DNA of 64,000 nt from Streptomyces sp. D2-8 (GCF_023184515.1 NZ_JAAHBP010000023.1:1-64000); one strand, 5' to 3'; shown: positions 8,539-17,567, numbered from the stretch's first letter. A program made the numbers and translations. Notes: generated by a model from the letters alone, not told the origin.

Positions 8539-9291
8539 GTGCGGATACTTCTCGTCGAGGACGACAACCGGGTCGCCGACGCCCTCACCGGTGCCCTCCG
8601 GCGCCACGGATACGAGGTACGGCGTGCCGCGAACGCCGCCGACGCCCTGGCGGCACCCCCCGCCGATCTCGTGCTGCTCGATCTGGGTCTGCCCGACCGG
8701 GACGGCATCGAGGTCTGCCGCGAACTGCGCGCCCGCGGCGGCGTACCGGTGATCGCGGTGACCGCGAGGGGAGACGAGCCCGACCGGGTGCGGGGGCTGC
8801 GCAGCGGCGCCGACGACTACGTGGTGAAACCGTTCGGCACCGCGGAGTTGCTGGCCCGTATCGAGGCGGTGCTCCGGCGCAGCGTGAGCCAGCGCGGCCA
8901 TGAGGACCGGCTCGTCGCCGTCGAGGGCCTGGAGGTGGACCTCGGGCGGCGCACGGTCACCGTGGACGGGCGCAGCGTCGCCCTGACCTTCAAGGAATTC
9001 GAGGTTCTCGCCCTGCTGGCCCGCGCGGGCGGTGCCGCCGTACCCCGCGACCGGATCGTGGTGGAGGTGTGGCAGACGACGTACGACGGCATGTCACGCA
9101 CCCTCGACGTCCATGTGGCCACCCTGCGCGGCAAGCTGGGGCGGGCGGGGGGCTTGGTACAGACCGTGCGAGGGTTCGGGTACCGGCTCTCCGCGGGCCC
9201 GGGGGCGGCCCGTGGTCCGGGGGGCGGCACCGGTCCGGGAGCCGACGGTGGTGGCGCGGAGGCCGGCGGTCCGGCGGCGGCAGGCGAGTGA
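8539..9291 (+). CDS. OmpR-family response regulator
   Basis: A 250-residue DNA-binding regulator. The receiver domain starts VRILLVEDDNRVADALTGAL with the acidic pair at residues 8-9, the phosphorylation site Asp48 in LVLLDLGLPD, and the conserved Lys in DDYVVKPFG. The C-terminal winged helix follows (LTFKEFEVLALLARAGG, YDGMSRTLDVHVATLRGKLG and VRGFGYRL). The last 25 residues are Gly/Ala-rich and probably disordered. The start is GTG at 8539, with GGGAGG five bases upstream; a longer reading frame to 8428 adds a sequence unlike any receiver. It is followed after nine bases by its kinase. Position between two TAXI binding protein genes suggests it controls TRAP uptake, like TctD. Confidence 0.93.
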   Translation: MRILLVEDDNRVADALTGALRRHGYEVRRAANAADALAAPPADLVLLDLGLPDRDGIEVCRELRARGGVPVIAVTARGDEPDRVRGLRSGADDYVVKPFGTAELLARIEAVLRRSVSQRGHEDRLVAVEGLEVDLGRRTVTVDGRSVALTFKEFEVLALLARAGGAAVPRDRIVVEVWQTTYDGMSRTLDVHVATLRGKLGRAGGLVQTVRGFGYRLSAGPGAARGPGGGTGPGADGGGAEAGGPAAAGE

Positions 9292-9300
9292 GGACGCCGG

Positions 9301-10719
9301 ATGCGCCGCCGACTTCTCTTCATCGTCTTCGTCCTGGTCGCAGGTCTGATCGTCGCGCTCAGCCTGCCCCTGGTGCGGGCCACCGCGGAGCGTACGGTCC
9401 AGAGTTCGTTCATCGGGAGGGTCGAGGACGGCGCATGGTTCGCGGACCTGGCCGCCACCGCCCTGGAGTCGGGGCGGACCGGCCGTCTGGAGGCCGCCGC
9501 CGACCGCTACGCGAACCTCTACGACTCACGCGTCGCGGTGGTCGACGCCGACAGCGAGACCGTGATCGCCTCGCGCCCCGTCGACCTGGAGGAGCCGCAG
9601 GCGCGGTCGGCGCTGCTGCTCGCCCTCGCCGACCGGCCTCCCGAGCAGCCCGGCGTGTGGTGGCCATGGGACGACCGGCCCTTCGTGCTGGCCGAGCCCG
9701 TCCGGCGCGACGGCCGTGTGCTGGGTGCCGTGCTGATCGTCTCACCCACCGAACAGGCCCGTTCCGAGGTGGCCGACCATCTGACCCTGGTGGTGCTGGG
9801 CAGCCTCGCGGCACTCGTCCTGGTGGTGATCGCGGTCGCGGCGCCGGTGGTTCGCTGGGTGCTCCGTCCTGTCCACGACCTGGACCGTGCCACCCATGAG
9901 GTCGCCCTCGGGAGCCTGAAGACCCGTGTGTCGGAGCGGGTGGGTGCCCCGGAACTGCGCCGCCTCGCCAACCACTTCAACGTGATGGCGGACAGCATGC
10001 ACGCCTCCCAGGAGCAGCAGCGGGCGTTCGTGGCACAGGCGTCCCACCAACTGCGCAATCCGCTGACCGCGCTCCGGCTGCGGGTGGAGAACCTGGAGGA
10101 GTTCGTGAACGACCCGCGCGGTCTGAACGAACTGCACTTCGCCGTGGAGGAGGCCGACCGGTTCGGCGAGATGCTCGACGGGCTGCTGCGGCTGGCCAGG
10201 GCGGAGGCGTCGGAGGCGGAAAGGGGACCGGTCGACGTCACCGCCGTGGTGACGCACCGGGTCGATGCCTGGCGGGCTGCCTTCTCCGGTGCGGGTGTCC
10301 CGCTCACCACGCAGATTCCCGACGGGGTGAGCGCGCTGTCCCTGCCCGACTGTCTCGACCACGCACTCGACACCCTGCTCGACAACGCCCTCAAGTTCGG
10401 CGAGGGGGCACCGGTCGATGTCTCCGTGCACCGCGCCCCGGCCGGGGCAGCGATGGAAACGGTCGAGGTGACGGTGCGGGATGCCGGCCCCGGCTTGACC
10501 GCGGAGGAACTGTCCCAGGCGGGCGGGAGGTTCTGGCGCAGCACACGTCACCAGAACGTCCGCGGCACGGGGCTCGGCCTCGCGCTCACCCGCATGGTGG
10601 TGGAGGCTGGCGGCGGTGAACTGCTCCTGGCAGCCGCGCGGCCACACGGACTCTCCGCCACCGTACGGCTGCCCGCCGCGCCGGCACTCCCCGGCGATCC
10701 CCTGTCCGATCCGCTGTGA
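9301..10719 (+). CDS. Sensor histidine kinase
   Basis: A 472-residue membrane kinase: first membrane segment at residues 5-27, an extracytoplasmic sensor of about 130 residues, second membrane segment near 160-190, HAMP linker, and dimerisation domain with phospho-acceptor His249 in QASHQLRNPLTALRLR. The ATP-binding domain shows the N-box LDNALKFGEG, the G1 box DAGPGL and the G2 box GTGLGLAL. It is translated nine bases after the response regulator. The sensor domain resembles TctE-type kinases that sense carboxylates; this is inferred mainly from the transporter context. It converges on the second TAXI gene with a 29-base gap. Confidence 0.93.
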   Translation: MRRRLLFIVFVLVAGLIVALSLPLVRATAERTVQSSFIGRVEDGAWFADLAATALESGRTGRLEAAADRYANLYDSRVAVVDADSETVIASRPVDLEEPQARSALLLALADRPPEQPGVWWPWDDRPFVLAEPVRRDGRVLGAVLIVSPTEQARSEVADHLTLVVLGSLAALVLVVIAVAAPVVRWVLRPVHDLDRATHEVALGSLKTRVSERVGAPELRRLANHFNVMADSMHASQEQQRAFVAQASHQLRNPLTALRLRVENLEEFVNDPRGLNELHFAVEEADRFGEMLDGLLRLARAEASEAERGPVDVTAVVTHRVDAWRAAFSGAGVPLTTQIPDGVSALSLPDCLDHALDTLLDNALKFGEGAPVDVSVHRAPAGAAMETVEVTVRDAGPGLTAEELSQAGGRFWRSTRHQNVRGTGLGLALTRMVVEAGGGELLLAAARPHGLSATVRLPAAPALPGDPLSDPL

Positions 10720-10748
10720 GGGGAGCCGGTGACGGTACTTGCGAGCGG

Positions 10749-11705
10749 TCAGGGATGTGACTCGCGGTACCACCGAGCGGCGCCGGGGTGCAGCTCCAGC
10801 GGGTGGGTGGCGATCGCCGTACGCCGGTCGAGGCGGCGGGCCTCAGGGTGCGCCCGGATCAGCCGGGACTGCCCCTCGAACAGCAGCCGGGTCAGCCAGT
10901 ACGCCTCCGCTTCCGGCATGTCCCGCCGTACCACCAGGAAGTTCGGCACGCTCACCGTGGTCACCGCGCTCTGCGCCCCGTACACGACGGCCGGCACGGT
11001 GGTCTCGGTGTACAGCTCGCCGTAGGACCCGGTGAGCTCGTCGACCACGTCGCCGAGGTCGACGAGGCGGATCATGGTGCTGCGGCGCAGTTCGGTGATG
11101 GCTCCGGTCGGCAGGCCGCCGCTCCAGAAGAAGGCGTCGATCCGTCCCTCGGCCAAGGCGGTCGCCGACTCGCGCACATCCAGCCGCAGCGAGGTCAGGT
11201 CACCGTTGGGGGAGAGCCCGGAGACCTTCAGGATGCGCTCGGCGATCAGCGCCGTGCCTGAGCCCTCGGACCCCACGGAGACCCGCAGCCCGCGCAGCGC
11301 TTTCGCGCTGCGGACCGGGCTGTCCGCGCGGACCACCAACTGCACATAGTTGTCGTAGAGCGAGGCCAGCGCCACCACGGGCAGCTTCTGGGAGAAGGGC
11401 GCGCTCCCGGCGACTGCGTCGGCGGCGGAATCGGCGAGGGTGAAGCCCGCCTGTGCCTGGTCGGCGGCCACCCGGCGCAGATTGTCCACACTGCCTCCGG
11501 TGTGCAGAACCCGCGCCGAGACGTCCGGCAGCCGGCCCTCGATGAGGTCGGCGTAACCGGCCCCATAGTCCGCGTAGACACCGCCCGGGTTGCCGGTGGC
11601 CACCTTGATCTCCCCGGACGGGCGGGGCGGCGCGTCGCTTCCGCCGCACCCTGCGAGCAGTAGTGCCGTGGTGAGGGCGGCGGCGAGTACGCGCGCCAGC
11701 CGCAT
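10749..11705 (-). CDS. Second TAXI-family solute-binding lipoprotein
   Basis: A 318-residue lipoprotein (lipobox LLLAGC after MRLARVLAAALTTAL) with the same landmarks as the first TAXI protein: ATGNPGGVYADYGAGYADLI, RVSVGSEGSGTALIAERIL and FWSGGLPTGAI. It is clearly a diverged paralogue. The start is ATG at 11705 with GGGAGG just upstream; the open frame continuing to 11903 is Arg/Pro-rich and unlikely. It has no permease of its own, so it may share the nearby TRAP permease or serve as a ligand-sensing partner of the adjacent kinase. Confidence 0.9.
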   Translation of the reverse strand: MRLARVLAAALTTALLLAGCGGSDAPPRPSGEIKVATGNPGGVYADYGAGYADLIEGRLPDVSARVLHTGGSVDNLRRVAADQAQAGFTLADSAADAVAGSAPFSQKLPVVALASLYDNYVQLVVRADSPVRSAKALRGLRVSVGSEGSGTALIAERILKVSGLSPNGDLTSLRLDVRESATALAEGRIDAFFWSGGLPTGAITELRRSTMIRLVDLGDVVDELTGSYGELYTETTVPAVVYGAQSAVTTVSVPNFLVVRRDMPEAEAYWLTRLLFEGQSRLIRAHPEARRLDRRTAIATHPLELHPGAARWYRESHP

Positions 11706-12328
11706 GGGTACCTCCCTCGACGTTCCGAGCCGCGTACAGGGCGTGCGGCCCATGTCGTGCGGGGTCCGATGGGCCGACTCGGTCAGCCTAGCCGTCTGCG
11801 AAGACGGCGGTCCGTGACCGGGCGGTGGACGGTCGGCGGCGTCCCCGGCGGTGCTGCCGTACGGTGAACAGCCCGGCGGCCGCAAGCCCAAACCCGGCAG
11901 CACCGACTCCTACCGCGTCGGCCGAACCCCGTCCATCCCCTCGGCCCGTCTCCCTGACAGACGGTGGGACGTCCCCGGTCTCTGCGTTCCTCAGGATGTC
12001 GATCGATCCGGCTCGGAAGACCTATGGCCACGGGCACGCCGCAAAAGATGCCTTGCCAACAACACCACGCAGGCCACCATCGTCAACGTCGCAGCAATCC
12101 TCACCCAGGAGGCGCTGCCACTGCTAGCCGCCGTCCACCCACAGAACACGATGCTCAAGCACATCCCCCCCCCCCGGGCCGTCAAAGAACTCGCTCCTCG
12201 GGTTTCGTGACATCCCCACCTTCCTTCAGCTCTCGCAAGTCTCGGCCCCGGCCGCTCCAGCTGCGAGGAACCTTTCCACCGCCGCACGAGGACCGGGGCA
12301 GGGGAGCCGCCGCGCCGGGACAGGCAAC
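11706..12328. other. Intergenic stretch with one doubtful small gene
   Basis: Apart from the small reading frame listed separately, the minus strand between about 12027 and 11820 has a frame ending VGVGAAGFGLAAAGLFTVRQ and then HRRGRRRPS before a stop. It looks like the membrane-anchor tail of a surface protein but has no start, so it may be a remnant. Nothing else is supported. Confidence 0.3.
11991..12164 (-). CDS. Possible small membrane protein preceded by an 11-G tract
   Basis: A 57-residue frame starting MCLSIVFCGWTAASSG with one hydrophobic span (WVRIAATLTMVACVVLLARH) and a basic tail. The ATG at 12164-12162 is immediately preceded on its own strand by eleven G residues (12165-12175), which could act as a ribosome site or be a slippage-prone tract. 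No family is recognised and it may not be a gene. Confidence 0.3.
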   Translation of the reverse strand: MCLSIVFCGWTAASSGSASWVRIAATLTMVACVVLLARHLLRRARGHRSSEPDRSTS

Positions 12329-12586
12329 TCAGCGAGGCGGCCCTGGTCGTCGGTGCCGTCCTTCGGGTGGGGGCACCCGGAACATCGCCCGCCGTAGCCG
12401 GCCGGGCAGAAGGGCCCGCCCGGCCATGACCGGACCGATGCCCAGCATGGCGCCTCCGATGGCGACGCAGCCGGAAGACAGCCAGCCGACGTTGTTCTCA
12501 TCGGCCCAGTCCCCGAGGGCTGCGGCGACGAGGAAACCCAGCAGGCACGCGGCACTGATCAGGGCGTACCACCAACGAGAGAGCAC
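12329..12586 (-). CDS. Small membrane protein, unknown function
   Basis: An 85-residue protein beginning VLSRWWYALISAACLLGFLV, with two predicted membrane spans separated by GDWADENNVGWLSSG and a basic, Pro-rich tail. The start is GTG at 12586 with AGGGGTG a few bases upstream. It is last in a run of closely packed small membrane genes (four bases after the preceding stop). No family recognised. Confidence 0.5.
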   Translation of the reverse strand: MLSRWWYALISAACLLGFLVAAALGDWADENNVGWLSSGCVAIGGAMLGIGPVMAGRALLPGRLRRAMFRVPPPEGRHRRPGPPR

Positions 12587-12590
12587 AAGT

Positions 12591-12842
12591 TCACCCCTGC
12601 ATGCGCCTCGAACGGGTTCGTTTGGCAGCGGACCCTGACTGTCCACGGTGAGTTGCCCAGCGTCGGCGCAGCCAGTCACCGATCTCCCCGATGCCGACCA
12701 GGAACGCCGAGGAGGCGGCGCATGCCGTGAGGGAAGAGGTCTGGCCGGCGGCGTGGCCAAGGAGCCACAGAGCCAGGGCCAGCAGCAGCCACCAAGCTGC
12801 GAGGGAGCAGGCATGCCGCACCAAGCGTGTACGGCCGGTCAT
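12591..12842 (-). CDS. Small membrane protein, unknown function
   Basis: An 83-residue protein starting MTGRTRLVRHACSLAAWWLL with two hydrophobic segments (WWLLLALALWLLGHAAG and LTACAASSAFLVGIGEIGDW) and a very basic tail. Its ATG overlaps the TGA of the gene upstream (ATGA at 12842-12839), a typical sign of translational coupling. It was chosen over a longer in-frame extension to 13454 because of that overlap. No family recognised. Confidence 0.5.
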   Translation of the reverse strand: MTGRTRLVRHACSLAAWWLLLALALWLLGHAAGQTSSLTACAASSAFLVGIGEIGDWLRRRWATHRGQSGSAAKRTRSRRMQG

Positions 12843-13132
12843 CGGGTGGCCCTGGTCCGCTGGGTGGCGACGATCACCACGATGCATCCCGTGAGCGTCA
12901 CCACCATCGCCAGGCCCGTGGCGGCCAGGGTGATCAAGGGCGAGGCGTCGGCCAGGCGGGGAATGGCGTTGAGCGGCGCAGCGGCGTAGAAGGCGAGAAG
13001 CGCCAGGCCGCGCGGGCGCATCGGGTCCAGACGAGGACGCAGCCGCTGTGGAATACGGCCGATGAGGAGAGCGACTCCAGCGGGCAACAGAGTGACAGAG
13101 AAGGCGGCGAGGCCCATCCACTGCCAGAGCAT
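12839..13132 (-). CDS. Small membrane protein, unknown function
   Basis: A 97-residue protein starting MLWQWMGLAAFSVTLLPAGV, with about three membrane segments and the cytoplasmic linker RIPQRLRPRLDPMRPRG. Third codon positions are strongly G/C, as expected for a real Streptomyces gene. It overlaps the following gene by four bases, and lies 33 bases after the PGPGW-like gene, so the four probably form one operon. Function unknown. Confidence 0.55.
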   Translation of the reverse strand: MLWQWMGLAAFSVTLLPAGVALLIGRIPQRLRPRLDPMRPRGLALLAFYAAAPLNAIPRLADASPLITLAATGLAMVVTLTGCIVVIVATQRTRATR

Positions 13133-13165
13133 GGGAACCAGGGCTCCTGTCGGGGGTGAAAGTGA

Positions 13166-13312
13166 TCACCTGCGGCGGAGCGCGGTGAGCATGAAGAAGC
13201 CGATGGTAAGAGCGGCCAGGCCGAGTACAAGGACAGGGAAGCCGGGGCCGGGCAGCACGTAGAGCGCAGCTCCTGCAAGGAAGAGCAGTGCGCCCACGAC
13301 TACCAAGGCCAT
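13166..13312 (-). CDS. Very small membrane protein with LPGPGF motif (PGPGW-like)
   Basis: A 48-residue protein MALVVVGALLFLAGAALYVL followed by PGPGFPVLVLGLAALTIGFF and a basic LTALRRR end. The LPGPG turn between two hydrophobic stretches resembles the PGPGW family of putative transmembrane proteins, here with F in place of W. The start is ATG at 13312. It is first in a run of four small membrane genes. The upstream 400 bases (13313-13717) show no other convincing gene. Confidence 0.5.
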   Translation of the reverse strand: MALVVVGALLFLAGAALYVLPGPGFPVLVLGLAALTIGFFMLTALRRR

Positions 13313-13717
13313 GCCGGTACACCCTTTGGCAGCAAGAGTCACGACGGTGGAGTCTCCGGGCAACGTCGACGAACGGGCACACAGCCCCCTTGAAACGCCG
13401 ACCAGACTTCCCGGCACACCCCACATCGAGCTTGACGTGGTCTTTACAGACCATCTACCACAACCGACTCTGACCAGAGCGCTCCCTGCCACTCGCAGCT
13501 CGCCCAGCCTGCGCTTCGGCACCCGCTGGACTGCCCGCGCGGCAACGAAATTCGACCCGTCAAATCTCATCATCTTGCAAAGTGGTCCACCTCCATGGTG
13601 GCCTGGCCGCCCGGAGGACTGGTGAAGGAGCCTTGGACGCGTACGGGGATTCCGGTGTCATGGCAGTGAGCCCGGTGCATCGTGAGAGCTGCACGTCGGA
13701 TGGCCTGGTGTGCGTAG

Positions 13718-16312
13718 GTGTCGGGCGGCTCGGGCAGGTCCGGGGCGGTAGTCCAGCGACAAGATCATCCGTCAGCGGGTGACTTCCGGTTCAATGCCGG
13801 AAGGCACTTCGCTGTCGACTGGCTCGGCGAGGAGGAAGCCTCCCATCTCGCGGACACCTTCCAGCCTTCCTGGCACCGGGGCCAGCACGACCGTATGGCA
13901 GTGGAGGCCCGCAATCTCCTGGCCGAGGACTTCGAGTTGCCGTGCGTGCAGGAACTCCGCCCCGACCAGCTTGCGGACCGTATCGACGTCCACACTCCCT
14001 GCCACGGTGCCCGTAACGCCGCGGTCCTCTTCACGGCCCTTCCCAAAACCGGCTTCACGAAGCGGCTGCTCGACGACTTCACGGACATCGGAAAGCAGAC
14101 GGACCAGATCCAGATGACTGCCCTCGGCGCCCTCGCGCCCGACGCCGCTCAGCGCGCACGTGCGCTGGCTCTGGCAGATACGGAACCTGCGCGCCTGGTG
14201 ACCCCTCTGCCCTGTAACGAAGCCCAGGCCGAGGTCATCCGTTCTGCCATGACCCGCCGCCTGACCGTGGCCACGGGACCTCCCGGCACCGGCAAGAGCC
14301 AGTTGGTGGCCAACCTCGTCGCCACCGCCATCGTCGACGGGCAGACCGTCCTGGTGGCCTCCACGAACAACGAGGCCGTGGACGAGGTCTGGCGTCGGTG
14401 CGACAGGCTGGTCCCCGGCAGCGTCGTACGCACCGGCTCGGCCCGAAAGAACGCGACGAGCAACGCGGAGCACGAGATCGCCGCCCTGCACGAGTTGCGG
14501 ACCATGGCCGAGCCCTCGCCCAACGTGGCCACCGCCGCCGTGGAGGTCGACGTGTCGGCCGACCAGCTTGCTCGTGACCGGCACGCTCTCGCGCATATCG
14601 CGACCACGGAACGGCAGCTGCGCCAGGCGGGTGAGGCCCGCGAGGAGCACGCCAGGCAGCTCGGTGTTGCCGTAACCGAACTGCACCAGGTCCTCAATGG
14701 GCCGACGCAACCGAAAGAGCTGGAGGAGAAGGCGGGCCGCCTCGCCCGCGCGTGGTTCCTCGGGAGCTGGCGTTGCACCCGCTTTCTGCGTATGCACGGC
14801 CTCGGCGCGTACGACGGTGATCACGTCGCAGGGTGCCTCGCGCTCGCCGGCTTCGCCGCCGCCGAGGCCGACTGGCGTGACCTGCACAGTCATGTGGCTT
14901 CCGTCGATGACACACATCTGTCCAAAGCTCTGCACGGCGCCGAGGCGACTGTGCATGCCGCGTCGCGCACCCTTCTCGCCAGCACTGTTCAGGCACATGC
15001 ACGGGCCGGGCGTCGCCGCATCCTCGACCTGCTCCGCGCACGGGACAGCGACCGCAGCGACTGGCCCGACATACGGGAAGTCCTCGGCCGGGCCCACGGG
15101 CAGAAGGTCCAGCCCGCGGTGGCCGGCTGGGCGGTGACCAGCCTTTCCGCCCGGCGTTTCCCACCCGGCCCGGCTCTGTTCGACCTCGTCGTCATTGATG
15201 AGGCCAGCCAGTGCGCCATCCCGCACGTTCTGCCGCTGCTGTTCCGCGCGCGGCGGGCTCTGGTGATCGGCGACGCCATGCAATTGGCGCACATCGCGAA
15301 GATCAGCCCGGAACGCGAGGCGCTCGTCCGACGGAAACTCGGACTGCGGTCGGAATGGCTGGAGAAGCACCGCCTTGCCTACCGGCGCCACTCCGCCTTC
15401 CACGCCGCCGAAAAGTCCGTCGGCGGCACTCTGCTGCTCGACGAACACTTCCGCTGCCACCCGCGTATCGCCGCGATCTCCAACGACTTCTTCTACGACG
15501 GTGAACTGACCGTTCTCACGGACACTCGCGGACGGCCTGCCCTGCCGCGTCCGGCAGTCATCTGGACCCACGTGCCCGGCCGCGCAGCCCGGCCGCCGTA
15601 CGGAGGCTCCTGGGTCAACGATGTCGAGATGGACAAAGTGGACGCGAGCGTCCGGTATCTGTTGGAGCAACTGCCTCCAGAGGCCACCATTGGCGTGGTG
15701 ACCCCCTTCGCAGCGCAGGCCGAAGCACTGCGTCGTCGACTGAGTCGATATGACGAAGAGCGTCTGCGCGTCGGTACGGTGCACACCTTCCAAGGCGGTG
15801 AACGCGACGTCATGGTGTTCTCACTCGTTGCCGGAGAGGGCATGCACCCCGGCGCCGTCGAATGGGGCGCCGGCCAGCTGAACCTCTGGAACGTCGCCAT
15901 TACCAGAGCACGCAGTCACCTCATCGTGGTGGGGGACAAAGAGCGTTGGCGGAAACGGGGCGGTGTAGCCGTCGCACTGCTCGACGCAGCGGAAGACGAC
16001 CGCTCAGGACCACACGACCATGCCGGAGACCCCCTGTCCAAGCGCCTCTATCAGGTCCTCTCCCAGCTACCCGGAGCCACTGTCACCTTGGGTGAGAGCC
16101 TCCACGGGCATCCGGCCGACGCGCTGGTGCGCTACACCGATGGCACAGCGACCCGGGCCATACTGCTCGATCATGAGCCGGAGGAAGAGACCGACGCGGC
16201 ACGTCATCTGCGGCTGGCCCTGCACCGACGGAATCTGCTGAGCGGCGGACACGAGGAAGAAGGAGCCATCCGCTGGCCGGCTTGGAGGCTGTACGACACG
16301 AGTGGGACCTGA
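13718..16312 (+). CDS. Superfamily 1 DNA/RNA helicase with C-terminal endonuclease-like domain
   Basis: An 864-residue cytoplasmic ATPase of the COG1112 (AAA_11/AAA_12) type. Walker A is GPPGTGKSQLVANLV near residue 188, motif Ia VLVASTNNEAVDEVW, Walker B VVIDEASQC near 493 followed by ALVIGDAMQLAHI, then LDEHFRCHPRIA, VGTVHTFQGGERDVMVFSLV and NVAITRARSHLIVVGD near 730. The last 100 residues (LSKRLYQVLSQLPGATVTLG, AILLDHEPEEETDAARHLRL) look like the REase-type tail seen on some of these helicases, though the PD-(D/E)xK core is not obvious. The GTG start is uncertain: no good ribosome site, and coding-like sequence continues upstream in another frame to 13582, so the N-terminus may be frameshifted. 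It converges on the endonuclease gene with a 41-base gap, suggesting a defence locus. Confidence 0.82.
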   Translation: MSGGSGRSGAVVQRQDHPSAGDFRFNAGRHFAVDWLGEEEASHLADTFQPSWHRGQHDRMAVEARNLLAEDFELPCVQELRPDQLADRIDVHTPCHGARNAAVLFTALPKTGFTKRLLDDFTDIGKQTDQIQMTALGALAPDAAQRARALALADTEPARLVTPLPCNEAQAEVIRSAMTRRLTVATGPPGTGKSQLVANLVATAIVDGQTVLVASTNNEAVDEVWRRCDRLVPGSVVRTGSARKNATSNAEHEIAALHELRTMAEPSPNVATAAVEVDVSADQLARDRHALAHIATTERQLRQAGEAREEHARQLGVAVTELHQVLNGPTQPKELEEKAGRLARAWFLGSWRCTRFLRMHGLGAYDGDHVAGCLALAGFAAAEADWRDLHSHVASVDDTHLSKALHGAEATVHAASRTLLASTVQAHARAGRRRILDLLRARDSDRSDWPDIREVLGRAHGQKVQPAVAGWAVTSLSARRFPPGPALFDLVVIDEASQCAIPHVLPLLFRARRALVIGDAMQLAHIAKISPEREALVRRKLGLRSEWLEKHRLAYRRHSAFHAAEKSVGGTLLLDEHFRCHPRIAAISNDFFYDGELTVLTDTRGRPALPRPAVIWTHVPGRAARPPYGGSWVNDVEMDKVDASVRYLLEQLPPEATIGVVTPFAAQAEALRRRLSRYDEERLRVGTVHTFQGGERDVMVFSLVAGEGMHPGAVEWGAGQLNLWNVAITRARSHLIVVGDKERWRKRGGVAVALLDAAEDDRSGPHDHAGDPLSKRLYQVLSQLPGATVTLGESLHGHPADALVRYTDGTATRAILLDHEPEEETDAARHLRLALHRRNLLSGGHEEEGAIRWPAWRLYDTSGT

Positions 16313-16353
16313 GCAGGGAGTGGCCCTGCCTCCCTGCCCTCATACAGGGGGGC

Positions 16354-17058
16354 TTACTTGCTGTATGCCTGCTTCCAGCGTGTCCTGTGCTGGGCGTCCC
16401 CCTGGCCGGCACCGTTGATCTCCGCGAGCGACATCAAAGAGGCTCCCCCGTTCCACGCCCCGAGGTGATCACGGTGTATGGCGAGGATCCCGTGCTGTAC
16501 CGCGAACTTCTCCGACGGACGGCTGAACCGGGTGGTCGTCACGAAGACGGCCAGATCGGCACCAAAATGCACCCGGGCTCCCAGCAGGTCCCGCAGTTCG
16601 CGGCTCGCGATCGTGTTGGTCGGTGCGTACCGCTTGCACTGGATCACCATGCTGCGGCCGTCCGGAAGACGGCCGAGGACGTCGGCTCCGTTGTCGTTCG
16701 CGCCGCCCACCCGGCGTACCTCGACGCACCCGTCTCGTCGGCAGAGGTTCGCGACCAGTTCCTCGAACTCCATACCGGTCATCGCGTCCACTTCGGTCAG
16801 CGTCCGTCGACCGGCATCGATCAGATCGGCCTGACGCCATAGGTGGTCCCTCTGGCGTACCAGCCGGTCAGTGCGCCACAGCCACCAAGCGGCCGTTCCC
16901 ACGCCGCCCAGCAACAGGGCCCCGGTGACGTAGGGCCAGACCATCGACCAGAACATCACCAGGAGGACCACCAAGGCGGCCCCACACGCCGATGCCCGCT
17001 TCAGCCGGACCACCCTCCGCTTACGTGCAACCGCACCTTGTCCACGCCGAGCCGCCAT
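16354..17058 (-). CDS. Membrane-anchored Mrr-like restriction endonuclease
   Basis: A 234-residue protein: a basic N-terminus (MAARRGQGAVARKRRVV), two membrane spans (ALVVLLVMFWSMVWPYVTGA and LLLGGVGTAAWWLW) and a cytoplasmic nuclease domain. The domain starts VDAMTGMEFEELVANLCRRD and has the PD-(D/E)xK core NDNGADVL followed by MVIQCKRY, then AVFVTTTRFSRPSEKFA. This architecture is common in actinobacteria. The start is ATG at 17058, with GGGAGG about five bases upstream. No methylase is present, so it is not a classical type II pair; it may act on modified or foreign DNA, probably together with the convergent helicase. The partner role is inference. Confidence 0.85.
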   Translation of the reverse strand: MAARRGQGAVARKRRVVRLKRASACGAALVVLLVMFWSMVWPYVTGALLLGGVGTAAWWLWRTDRLVRQRDHLWRQADLIDAGRRTLTEVDAMTGMEFEELVANLCRRDGCVEVRRVGGANDNGADVLGRLPDGRSMVIQCKRYAPTNTIASRELRDLLGARVHFGADLAVFVTTTRFSRPSEKFAVQHGILAIHRDHLGAWNGGASLMSLAEINGAGQGDAQHRTRWKQAYSK

Positions 17059-17108
17059 GCGAGCCTCCCGTCCCCAGCGCACCTCGGTGCGGCAGTCTGG
17101 CCGACGAG

Positions 17109-17138
17109 GGCCGACCCGAGTAGAGCGCGGGGTCGGCC
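17109..17138. repeat. Inverted repeat in front of the membrane endonuclease gene
   Basis: GGCCGACCC at 17109-17117 pairs exactly with 17130-17138, a 9-bp stem with a 12-base loop, 51 bases upstream of the endonuclease start. It could be a terminator or an operator; position alone does not decide. From here to about 17560 no gene can be supported. Confidence 0.4.
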
Positions 17139-17567
17139 ATTGGCCGGATCAGCGGCGTGACCGGGCCGATACTGGGGCGATGGCCAGCATCTACAGAAGT
17201 GCTGCTGCCCGTAGCGAGGTTGGCATGTGGTGCGCTGATCGAGCTCACGCGGTGCCGGTGCCGCACCGGATCAAGGCACTGGCGTGGGCAAGGTGAAGCC
17301 TCGTCCATGGCCGCGGTGCCCCCGGCTCCAGCCCGCTGACGCCACTCACGCTGCGGCGGGGAGCTGCGTTCGCGCTTCTGTGTCGCAGTGCAGTCTGGCT
17401 GCTACGGCCAGGGCTTGTGTGAGCATCACGTTCCGGGTGATCGAGTTACGACGACGCCGCCTGGCACAACGGCAGGGTTCCCAGCAGTATCACCTTGGCG
17501 CAGACGAGGCCCGCAGCCCAGCGTCCGGTCCCATCGACTGGTCCGCAGACCCCGGCCAACGGCTGGG

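Noticed and set aside
13582..13782. Short frame upstream of the helicase as a separate gene
   Set aside because: No start context; more likely frameshifted or chance sequence, mentioned with the helicase start.
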